This document shows, one piece after another, positions 57,230 to 64,000 of a DNA stretch of 64,000 nucleotides (positions are counted from its first letter, which is position 1; the number at the start of each line of letters is the position of its first letter). The translations under genes and the position numbers were made by a program. The notes under the pieces are model-generated. The model was not told the origin of the DNA. It made no database searches and saw nothing but the letters and a program-made list of their open reading frames with translations. The stretch is from a virus. The stretch spans positions 1 through 64,000 of IMG/VR virus record IMGVR_UViG_3300042554_000772. The stretch is one strand, 5' to 3'.

Positions 57230-57607
57230 ATGAAAGAAAAAGACATCAAATCCTTCTCCAAGGAGTTCAAAAGGATTAACAACGAAATCAAGTCACTGCT
57301 TATCAAGTACGGGGCTACGGATGATTCCTTCTACGTTGTAACCGTTGGCATCAAGCAGGGTGACTTCATGATTTCAGAGGAGGAGCGAGTTCAAAACTCG
57401 ATTGACGGAATTGACAACTCCGAGCGTGTTGACGTATTCTACGCCACAAACGTGACGGATGAGGAGGTTCTTGAGGAAATCCTTGACGGGGTTTACGAAG
57501 CCTACAGCGCTGAGATAATTGAAGACCGCAAGAAGCAAATGCGTTCAGAGCCATCGCCCCCAGAAAAGGGTAGCACCACGGCTGATTATTGGATTAACTT
57601 GAACTAA
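57230..57607 (+). CDS. Acidic phage protein of unknown function
   Basis: 125 residues from ATG at 57230 (MKEKDIKSFSKEFKRINNEI). I reject a longer upstream frame since it runs through the promoter. SFYVVTVGIKQGDFMISEEE and EVLEEILDGVYEAYSAEIIE suggest a small alpha/beta fold with an acidic helix. Not recognised. First gene of the unit leading to terminase. Confidence 0.55.
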   Translation: MKEKDIKSFSKEFKRINNEIKSLLIKYGATDDSFYVVTVGIKQGDFMISEEERVQNSIDGIDNSERVDVFYATNVTDEEVLEEILDGVYEAYSAEIIEDRKKQMRSEPSPPEKGSTTADYWINLN

Positions 57608-57608
57608 A

Positions 57609-57818
57609 ATGATTCGTAAGATTATCATTGGGGTCAACCCCAAGGACGCTATGGCCTACTTTATAGGCATGGCAGCAGGTGGCGGTCATGTCGTTGCCAT
57701 CGAGGAGCATGAGTCTGGGGATAGGTTCGATGTTTACATCGAGAACTCCGAAGGTACGCTCCATTGGAAAACTATTAATAAAATGCCTGTAATCGTTGAG
57801 TATGACTGCAAATTCTAA
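57609..57818 (+). CDS. Small phage protein of unknown function
   Basis: 69 residues (MIRKIIIGVNPKDAMAYFIG, then GGGHVVAIEEHESGDRFDVY). This motif set is often seen in short phage genes near terminase. It looks like a compact alpha/beta domain. It lies one base after the previous stop and overlaps the next gene by 17 bases. Confidence 0.6.
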   Translation: MIRKIIIGVNPKDAMAYFIGMAAGGGHVVAIEEHESGDRFDVYIENSEGTLHWKTINKMPVIVEYDCKF

Positions 57819-58389
57819 TTTAAAGCCCGTAAACGACTTCCTTGTAAGGCTTCCGAAGAAGTTCAAGGATACCTTCACCATGGCTGGTCAAGAGTTCTAC
57901 CTTGAGAACAAGTTCCGTGAATTTGAGAACAGGTACTGCTACGGGGAGGTTGTTGGTATCCCAGAGAAGCACGATACACCAGTGAAGGTCGGTGATACGC
58001 TGTACTTTCATCACCATGTGGTTCTTGACAAGCGTGCAGAGATAGAGAAAGACATCTACCTTGTTCGCTATTCAGTACACGGTGGTCATGCCACACAGGC
58101 TTATGCGTACAAGCGTGACGGGGTTATCAGATTGTTTTCGGATTGGGTCTTCGTCCATATCGAGAAGAAAAAAGAGGATAAAACGTCCTCTGGCATCATC
58201 TTGCTACCTGAAGCTGTTAAGAAAAACGTCGCCACGGTGGCCTATGACTCCGATACGCTTGAGCACTACGGCATCGCTAAGGGGGACACGGTTGTTTTCG
58301 CAAGGGATGCTGACTATGAGATGGAGTTGGACGGTGAGACGGTCTATCGTATGCGAATAGACGACATCCTTTATGTCGAAAAAGCGTAA
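57802..58389 (+). CDS. Double-domain GroES-like co-chaperonin
   Basis: 195 residues from ATG at 57802; an in-frame TTG two codons upstream is less likely. Two Cpn10-like halves are visible. The first is about 8-108 (VNDFLVRLPKKF, YGEVVGIP, VKVGDTLYFHHHVV). The second is about 115-193 (KTSSGIILLPEAVKK, YGIAKGDTVVFARDA, YRMRIDDILYVE). GroES is normally about 95 residues with one domain, so this is a duplicated version. It would cap the host GroEL to fold a phage protein, probably the capsid protein. It lies two genes before terminase and overlaps the next gene by 17 bases. Confidence 0.75.
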   Translation: MTANSNLKPVNDFLVRLPKKFKDTFTMAGQEFYLENKFREFENRYCYGEVVGIPEKHDTPVKVGDTLYFHHHVVLDKRAEIEKDIYLVRYSVHGGHATQAYAYKRDGVIRLFSDWVFVHIEKKKEDKTSSGIILLPEAVKKNVATVAYDSDTLEHYGIAKGDTVVFARDADYEMELDGETVYRMRIDDILYVEKA

Positions 58390-58666
58390 ATTCTCGACGG
58401 TAGAAGCAGCTGAAAGCCTCCTGTTGTCGATGGAACACGCCATTCACAACATGATTGAAGAGGTTCGAAAGCCCGTTTCACCCGATTTGACTGGTGCGGC
58501 AAGGAAAGCTGAGCTGTCATCCATCAAACAAACTGTTGTCGACGCTAGAGAACTGCTCCAAGAGAGGCAGAGGATTGAGGATATGATTATAGCACTGAAG
58601 GATAAGGGGGAAATCGAGGACAAGACGGACTATTCCAGCGGATTTGCTGAGCAATTTGCAAAATAA
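58373..58666 (+). CDS. Candidate small terminase subunit
   Basis: 97 residues, helical and charged (KRKFSTVEAAESLLLSMEHA, ARELLQERQRIEDMIIALKD), starting inside the GroES-like gene and ending on the start of the large terminase gene (TAATG). Small terminase subunits are short, helical and sit directly before the large subunit. No HTH is obvious, so this assignment rests on position and size. Confidence 0.45.
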   Translation: MSKKRKFSTVEAAESLLLSMEHAIHNMIEEVRKPVSPDLTGAARKAELSSIKQTVVDARELLQERQRIEDMIIALKDKGEIEDKTDYSSGFAEQFAK

Positions 58667-60792
58667 TGGCTGGTTTAAAGAATATCAAGGGCTTCAAGTC
58701 AGAGGTCATCAATATCTGTCCCCAGGATACGAGCGGAGAGGTTATTGAGATAGCCGAACTCATCATCCAACTACCGAAACAGCCCGAAAAGAGCAAGATT
58801 CTCTTCAATGGAAAGCCCAAGGCTCAGCAGAAATGGGAGCGCATCCCGCCCCCCAAGGAGTTGCTAAAGATTCGTTCGATGGACGAGTGGAACGAGCAGC
58901 CCAAGGAGTTCAAGGACCGCTTCACCCCCTACATCGCTGAGGAGTTTAACAGGCGTAAGAACGGGGTCTGGTTCTACAACAACGGTGAACCCACCTACAT
59001 CACTGGAGACCATTATATGCTACTCCAATGGAGCCAGATGGACATCGGTTACGGTGGCTACTTAGACTTCCAAAGGAAGCTTTACATCCATGCGGAGGCT
59101 TGTTTTGTTGACCCACGTTGCGTTGGACAGGTTTACGTCAAGTGCCGTCGTAGCGGGTACACGAACATCAGCTCATCCATCATCGTTAACAAGGGTACAC
59201 TCGTCTCCGACAAGGTTCTTGGTATAATGTCCAAGACTGGTAAGGACGCTCAGGAGAATATCTTCATGAAGAAGGTCCTCCCGATGTACAGGAGCTACCC
59301 ATTCTTCTTCAAGCCTATTCAGGACGGCACAACGAATCCAAGGGTTGAGCTTGCTTTTAGAGAGCCCGCCAAACGCATTACGAAGACCAACAAGACCACT
59401 ACAAGGACGGAGGCACTAGATACAGTCATCAACTGGAAGAACACGACCTCGAACGCCTATGACGGTGAGAAGCTGTATGTGCTCTACCTTGACGAGGCTG
59501 GAAAGTGGGAGAACCCGATGGACATCACGGAGGTATGGCGAATCCATAGGACCTGTCTCATCGTTGGTAAGAAGGTCGTAGGAAAAGCACTGGTTGGTAG
59601 CACTGTAAACCCTCTAGACAAGGGCGGTGCCAACTTTCGAAAGCTCTATGTTGACTCCGACCCAACAGATAGAAACGAGAACGGTCGCACGAAGAGCGGC
59701 CTCTACAGGATATTCGTCCCAGCATACGAAGCCCTTGAGGGGTTCTTTGACGTTTACGGGATGCCCATCGTTGAGAACCCAAAGTCCCCCGTGATGACCA
59801 TGGATGGGGATATGGTGTCAATTGGGGCTAAGACCTACCTCTCAAACGAGCGCAAGGCTCTCAGCAAGGATGGTTACGAGCTAAACGAGGCTATACGCCA
59901 GTTCCCATGGACGGAGGATGAAGCCTTCAGGGAATCAACAAAGTCATCCCACTTCAATATCGGGAAGATTTACGAGCAGATTCAGTACAACAGGGAGCTC
60001 TACCCAGACCCGATTGTGCGTGGTAACTTCGTCTGGAAGGACGGCATACCCGATACGGAGGTCCTTTGGTCCCCAGATGCTAACGGCAAATGGAGGGTTT
60101 CTTGGCTACCGCCAGCGCACCTGAGGAACCTGAAGTCTATCAGGAACGGCAAGTTCTACCCCATGAACGAGCACATGGGAAGCGGGGGAGTCGACTCCTA
60201 CGATATTGATAATACGATGGACGGTAGGGGCTCTAAGGGCTCCTGTCACCTATTCAACAAATTCAATATTGAGCACCCATCCAATGTTTTTGTTGCCGAA
60301 TACGCAGAGAGGCCACCTCTTGCGAGGATTTTCTATGAGGACGTTCTCCAGGCTTCCGTATTCTTCGGATACCCACTTCTCATTGAAAACAATAAATATG
60401 GGATTTTTAGATACTTCGAGGCACGAGGATATGACGGGTTCATTCTTGACCGACCAGAACATCTCAGGGCTCCACATAGCAATGCAAATATAAAAACTAA
60501 GGGTATACCCTCTAATAGTCAAGACGTTATCCAGGCGCACGCTCAATCCATAGAATCGTACATCCACGAGCACGTCGGCATCCACGACGAGACTGGGGAG
60601 TACGGGAGGATGTATTTCGAGCGAACGCTGGAGGACTGGATTAACTTCAAGGTGGATGACCGTACCAAGTTTGACTTAACCATCTCTTCGGGACTTGCCC
60701 TTTTGGCAGCTCAGAAGTACAAACAACCCATCAAAAAGGCCGATTTGTCAGATAAAGTCTTCTTCAGAAAGCACAAACCTATAATTCGCTGA
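58666..60792 (+). CDS. terL: Terminase large subunit
   Basis: 708 residues. The ATPase part has a degenerate Walker A (KCRRSGYTNISS, 159-170), Walker B YVLYLDEAGKW (Asp276, Glu277) and a coupling motif GSTVNP (311-316). The nuclease part has a first acidic site at GGVDSYDID (about 508-515), a VFVAEYAERP segment and later a DRTKFDLTISSGLAL ending with Asp in a typical RNase H-like position. It cuts and translocates DNA into the prohead through the portal. A terminator hairpin overlaps its stop codon. The classical Walker A Lys is replaced by Tyr, as may occur in related phages. Confidence 0.9.
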   Translation: MAGLKNIKGFKSEVINICPQDTSGEVIEIAELIIQLPKQPEKSKILFNGKPKAQQKWERIPPPKELLKIRSMDEWNEQPKEFKDRFTPYIAEEFNRRKNGVWFYNNGEPTYITGDHYMLLQWSQMDIGYGGYLDFQRKLYIHAEACFVDPRCVGQVYVKCRRSGYTNISSSIIVNKGTLVSDKVLGIMSKTGKDAQENIFMKKVLPMYRSYPFFFKPIQDGTTNPRVELAFREPAKRITKTNKTTTRTEALDTVINWKNTTSNAYDGEKLYVLYLDEAGKWENPMDITEVWRIHRTCLIVGKKVVGKALVGSTVNPLDKGGANFRKLYVDSDPTDRNENGRTKSGLYRIFVPAYEALEGFFDVYGMPIVENPKSPVMTMDGDMVSIGAKTYLSNERKALSKDGYELNEAIRQFPWTEDEAFRESTKSSHFNIGKIYEQIQYNRELYPDPIVRGNFVWKDGIPDTEVLWSPDANGKWRVSWLPPAHLRNLKSIRNGKFYPMNEHMGSGGVDSYDIDNTMDGRGSKGSCHLFNKFNIEHPSNVFVAEYAERPPLARIFYEDVLQASVFFGYPLLIENNKYGIFRYFEARGYDGFILDRPEHLRAPHSNANIKTKGIPSNSQDVIQAHAQSIESYIHEHVGIHDETGEYGRMYFERTLEDWINFKVDDRTKFDLTISSGLALLAAQKYKQPIKKADLSDKVFFRKHKPIIR

Positions 60793-60807
60793 TTATCAGC
60801 GTTTTTT
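60787..60807 (+). terminator. Intrinsic terminator overlapping the terL stop
   Basis: Stem CGCTGA/TCAGCG with loop TTA, followed by six T. The TGA stop of terL is part of the left arm. A promoter starts 3 bases later. Confidence 0.75.
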
Positions 60808-60809
60808 AG

Positions 60810-60817
60810 TATATTTG
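60810..60817 (+). promoter_or_regulatory. Promoter -7 element TATATTTG before portal
   Basis: A perfect TAnnTTTG match directly after the terL terminator and 25 bases before the portal start. It separates portal transcription from terL. Confidence 0.7.
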
Positions 60818-60842
60818 TAGCCAAACTGACCGAGCGAAACGC

Positions 60843-63308
60843 ATGGCAAAAGACTTCAATTTCCCATACGGGAATTTCCCCAATCCTTTAGTTCCAAGGG
60901 AAGCCAAGGAACAAAAGGCTTACGGGTTAAAATACGCAAAAGCTATTGAATCCCAGTGGGGAAGGACGGAAGAGCCGCAGAGCGTTTTCGCAAGGCGCTT
61001 TGGGGAGTTTGAGAGGAACAGGGACTACGCCAACGGTACGCAAGACGTATCCATCTACAAGCAGATTCTTACATCTCTAGACCCCAACAACGGGGACGGT
61101 TCCTTGCTGAACCTAGACTGGTCTCCAGTCCCCATCGTGCCGAAGTTCGTCCGTATCGTCGTTAACAAGATTCTTTCACGCAAGCCTTACCCGAATGTGG
61201 AGGCCGTTGACCCGCTGTCCATTTCAGAGAAGGAGGATAAGAAGGCGAAGGTCCGTTTTGAGATTAACAACAAGGAGACGATTGCCATGGCCAACGAGCT
61301 TGGCATCAACACAGGGGTTAACGTAGAAAAGCTACCAGAGACCCCAGAGGAGGCTGAGATTTTCCTTGAGAGCAACGTGAAGACCAATGCGGAGATTGCA
61401 TCGCAGATTGCAGCTAATCTAACACTTGAGTGGAACGATTTCAACGATGGGGTGCTCAGGCGCTGCGTCAACGACCTCGTTGCGCTCGGTATGGCTGTAA
61501 CGAAGCGTGACAACGACCCGAACTACGGAATTTCCACGAACTATGTGGACCCGTCTTATTTTGTCCATTCCTACACAGAGGACCCGAACATGGCTGACCT
61601 CTCCTACGCTGGGCACATCAAGCGCATCAGCATTCAGGAGCTAAAGCGTTTGGCTGGGGACCAACTGACGGAGGAGGATTATGAGAAGATAGCTAGAGAC
61701 GTTCAGTATAAATATTCGAATGTCCCTGGGCGTATGAGCTTAAGCAACTACGACAGATACAGCCAGCGAACTGTTTATGGGTACGATGAGTATATCGTTG
61801 AGGTGCTTGATTTTGAGTTCTTGTCCGTTGACGATATCTATTACGAGGGGAAGGAGTCTCGCTTTGGTAATGTAGGGTTCTACTACAAGGGAAATACATA
61901 CACCCCGCCTCGTGACAGCGTATACGACAGGAAGCCCTATAAGATGTCTTACACCACGGTTTACGGGGGTAGCTACATTGTAGGTACAAACATGATTTAC
62001 AACTACGGGTTGAAGAAGAACATCCCTCGGAATGTCCATGACATCACCCGTGCTAGGCTGTCTTACAGCGCTGTGGCTGTTAACCTTCGCAGGTTGCAAC
62101 CCAAGTCCATGGTTGGCTCGGTTATCGGCTTTGCTGACCAGCTGCAGATTACGCACCTGAAGATTCAGCAAGCGATTGCGAAAGCCAAGCCAGATGGTTT
62201 GATTATCGACGTTGAGGGATTGGAGAATGTGCAGCTCGGTCAGGGTGGTGATTTGCAGCCATTGCAGATTCAGGACATCTACGAGCAGACTGGTATCTTC
62301 TACTACCGCTCCAAGAACCCAGAGGGTGGATTCCAGAACCCGCCTATCCGTTCGATTGAGAACCAGATTAGGAATATCAACGAGCTTGTCAATCTATACA
62401 ACCACTACCTACGCATGATTCGTGATGCCACTGGTATCAACGAAGTCGTTGACGGTTCCACACCGAAGGGCGATGCGTTGGTTGGAGTTCGTCAGCAAGC
62501 TATTGAAGCGTCTAACAACGCTGTCTATGATATCACGCACGGAACCTTGGTTCTGTACAAGAAGGTTTGCGAGGACGTTATTCGCTGCTTGCAGATTATG
62601 CCAACGGATTCCGTTATTTACAAGGTTTACGAGAACGCTATCGGTAAGTCCAATATGCAGGTGCTCTCGTCTTTCGCTGACCTACCGATGTATAACTTCG
62701 GTGTTCATGTGGTCACGGAGATGTCCGATGTCGACAGGGCTTACCTAGAGGGAAACATTCAGGCTTCCTTGTCTCAGCGTGAAATCGACCTTGAGGACGT
62801 TATCGCAATCCGCAAACTGAAGGATGTGGACCAGGCGGAGCGTTTGCTCCTCGTTCGTAGGAAGAAGCGCATCAAGCGCAACCAAGATATTGCAGCGCAG
62901 AATAGCCAGATGCAAGCCCAAGCGAATCAGCAGACGGCTATGGTTACATCACAGGCTAAGATTCAAGAGCTTCAAGCAGAGGCTCAGCTTGTGGCACAGA
63001 AGATTCAGTTAGAGACCCAATCAAAGTCCCAGCTGTTGCAACAGGAGTATATGTTGAAGATGGAGCTTGCAAAAGTCGAGGCGGAGATGAGGGGCATGAT
63101 TGACCAAGGCGATAAGGCTTTCCGTCAACAGCTTGAACAGACCAAGGAGCAAGCCAAGGACGAGCGAATCCAGAAGCAAGCCGTTGAGCAATCTAAGCTC
63201 ATCAGCCAGCGCAAAGGCGAGCGTGGAGAGATTAAGCCAGAGAGCGAAGAATTGATGGAGGCAATTTTGGGAGGACAACCACAAATGACAAACAATGAGC
63301 AAGCTTAA
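60843..63308 (+). CDS. Portal protein
   Basis: 821 residues, follows terL directly. Features of large podovirus portals: N-terminal helical part with PNVEAVDPLSISEKEDKKAK, a beta-rich region including SYAGHIKRISIQELKRLAGD, and a core with SMVGSVIGFADQLQITHLKI, RSIENQIRNINELVNLYNHY and ATGINEVVDGSTPKGDALVG. A long C-terminal Gln/Ala/Lys coiled coil (QMQAQANQQTAMVTSQAKIQ) probably forms the barrel. It makes the dodecameric DNA channel at one capsid vertex and binds the terminase. The end overlaps the next gene by 14 bases. Confidence 0.88.
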   Translation: MAKDFNFPYGNFPNPLVPREAKEQKAYGLKYAKAIESQWGRTEEPQSVFARRFGEFERNRDYANGTQDVSIYKQILTSLDPNNGDGSLLNLDWSPVPIVPKFVRIVVNKILSRKPYPNVEAVDPLSISEKEDKKAKVRFEINNKETIAMANELGINTGVNVEKLPETPEEAEIFLESNVKTNAEIASQIAANLTLEWNDFNDGVLRRCVNDLVALGMAVTKRDNDPNYGISTNYVDPSYFVHSYTEDPNMADLSYAGHIKRISIQELKRLAGDQLTEEDYEKIARDVQYKYSNVPGRMSLSNYDRYSQRTVYGYDEYIVEVLDFEFLSVDDIYYEGKESRFGNVGFYYKGNTYTPPRDSVYDRKPYKMSYTTVYGGSYIVGTNMIYNYGLKKNIPRNVHDITRARLSYSAVAVNLRRLQPKSMVGSVIGFADQLQITHLKIQQAIAKAKPDGLIIDVEGLENVQLGQGGDLQPLQIQDIYEQTGIFYYRSKNPEGGFQNPPIRSIENQIRNINELVNLYNHYLRMIRDATGINEVVDGSTPKGDALVGVRQQAIEASNNAVYDITHGTLVLYKKVCEDVIRCLQIMPTDSVIYKVYENAIGKSNMQVLSSFADLPMYNFGVHVVTEMSDVDRAYLEGNIQASLSQREIDLEDVIAIRKLKDVDQAERLLLVRRKKRIKRNQDIAAQNSQMQAQANQQTAMVTSQAKIQELQAEAQLVAQKIQLETQSKSQLLQQEYMLKMELAKVEAEMRGMIDQGDKAFRQQLEQTKEQAKDERIQKQAVEQSKLISQRKGERGEIKPESEELMEAILGGQPQMTNNEQA

Positions 63309-63666
63309 CTTAGATTTATCGCAGCGACTTGATATTACCTGTAGGAAGGGTGATACATTTAAGATGCAGCTCCTTGTAAAGGACTCAAACAATGTGCCAG
63401 TTAATGTATCTGGCTCTATTTACAGCTATAAACTAGAAGTCAGAGAGACGGACACATCTCCGACTCCCATAATCCCAGCAAGCGGTTTCATTTTCAACGG
63501 GGACGCAAGCGGGAATTTAACGATAGAAGCCTCTGCTACGACGATGAATGTTGACTCTGGTTTGTATGTCTACGACCTTCAGACAACGATTATCGCCAGC
63601 GGCTTTGTTCAAACTTGGTTCTATGGGTTGTTCAACATTCACGAAGACGTTTCTGTTACATCATGA
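63295..63666 (+). CDS. BppU N-terminal-like virion protein
   Basis: 123 residues. LDLSQRLDITCRKGDTFKMQ, then LLVKDSNNVPVNVSGSIYSY and a following beta-sandwich with SGNLTIEASATTMNVDSGLY, match the BppU_N domain, known as an adaptor joining fibres to baseplates. Here it probably attaches the adjacent fibre to the neck or head. It overlaps the fibre start by 4 bases (ATGA). Confidence 0.7.
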   Translation: MSKLNLDLSQRLDITCRKGDTFKMQLLVKDSNNVPVNVSGSIYSYKLEVRETDTSPTPIIPASGFIFNGDASGNLTIEASATTMNVDSGLYVYDLQTTIIASGFVQTWFYGLFNIHEDVSVTS

Positions 63667-64000
63667 GCTCTAACAAAATAATCGTAGTTAAAGAATCAGC
63701 TAACAGTTTGACTGTTGGGCTGCCTATCACTCAAGAGACGCTTGAAAGCGTAACCTCAAGGGGTAACACAACGGCTAACGGAATCTCGGTTGGGAGCATT
63801 GTTGCCCCGACGGCTTCTGGGACATCTCTAAACTTTACGAACGCAACGGTTTCTGGGCTTAATGCTTCGGGTATTACAGCGAACAATGTCAGCGGAACTT
63901 CTATAAGCACGGTTAGCGCAACAATTACCGCTGTTGAAGCATCCTCTGTCGTAGCTAGCAGCGTTACTTCAACAAACGTAAGTTCGACCACAAATGCATC
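63663..64000 (+). CDS. Fibre protein, N-terminal part (cut by window end)
   Basis: 112 codons are visible from ATG at 63663. The start MSSNKIIVVKESANSLTVGL is followed by Thr/Ser/Val/Ala-rich repeats (ISTVSATITA, SVVASSVTSTNVSSTT, LNASGITANNV) of the same kind as in the fibre at 3-824. The frame is open to the end of the window. It probably continues into the left-edge gene across a missing stretch. Attachment through the preceding BppU-like protein is likely. Confidence 0.7.
   Translation, partial: MSSNKIIVVKESANSLTVGLPITQETLESVTSRGNTTANGISVGSIVAPTASGTSLNFTNATVSGLNASGITANNVSGTSISTVSATITAVEASSVVASSVTSTNVSSTTNA

Noticed and set aside
58666-63308. Firm assignment to Crassvirales
   Set aside because: Terminase, portal and tail proteins are similar in size and style, but no crAss-type RNA polymerase or DNA polymerase is in the window, and I cannot run a phylogeny.
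1-64000. Temperate lifestyle (integrase, CI-like repressor, attachment site)
   Set aside because: No integrase or recombinase of tyrosine or serine type is visible. The HTH protein and the winged-helix protein alone do not indicate lysogeny. A missing piece beyond the window cannot be excluded.

Overview
The window reads as most of the genome of a lytic, short-tailed (podovirus-like) phage of a Bacteroidota host. The host call rests on repeated promoter elements of the form TAnnTTTG ahead of genes (5696, 51590, 52863, 57206, 60810; minus strand 29969, 42226) and A-rich leaders without Shine-Dalgarno sequences. The tail call rests on a complete head/neck module, a giant ejection-type protein, and no tape-measure or sheath gene. 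I see no integrase, RNA polymerase, DNA polymerase or tRNA gene. Gene sizes and order (708-aa terminase, 821-aa portal, 469-aa capsid protein) resemble crAss-like and related Bacteroidota podoviruses, but I cannot assign a family.

Layout. (1) 1-24.8 kb, plus strand, late genes: C-terminal part of a fibre, a candidate spanin pair, a basic DUF5872-type protein, scaffold, major capsid protein, neck proteins, a 1470-aa tail protein, two ejection-type proteins, a 3498-aa polyvalent protein and a lipoprotein/TM u-spanin. (2) 24.8-30 kb, minus strand: a tightly packed glycan operon (three glycosyltransferase-like proteins, two methyltransferases, one epimerase). (3) 30-37 kb, minus: class I ribonucleotide reductase with a collagen-like gene between its subunits, two PD-(D/E)XK-type proteins and a primase-helicase fusion. 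(4) 37-45.5 kb, minus: gamma-glutamylcyclotransferase-like protein, a small HTH protein, many small ORFs and TM microproteins, a recombination set (annealing protein, exonuclease, SSB-tailed protein) and a solo DnaA domain IV protein. (5) 45.5-49.1 kb, minus: an amidoligase, a class II glutamine amidotransferase and two unknown proteins, which form a candidate amide-bond modification system. (6) 49.1-51 kb: 1.9 kb without genes, with several repeat families, lying between the divergent halves; the best candidate for origin and control region. (7) 51-64 kb, plus: GH19 endolysin, small virion-type proteins, duplicated lectin-like fibres, a divergently transcribed winged-helix regulator, a double GroES-like protein, terminase, portal, a BppU-like protein and the N-terminus of a fibre.

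The fibre at the right edge and the fibre at the left edge share the same repeat style. Joining right to left would place terminase-portal-fibre directly before scaffold-capsid. The genome is therefore probably circular or circularly permuted, with a short piece missing from this window. The early/middle genes then run leftward and the late genes rightward from the non-coding region.

The most unusual content is: the 3498-aa polyvalent protein, whose domains (zincin, glycosylase-like, RelA/SpoT-like, second zincin, kinase-like, LPD38-like) are separated by four copies of a PKRQ linker, with an AT-rich kinase cassette that looks recently inserted; the amidoligase/amidotransferase module; and the repeat-rich non-coding region paired with a solo DnaA DNA-binding domain.
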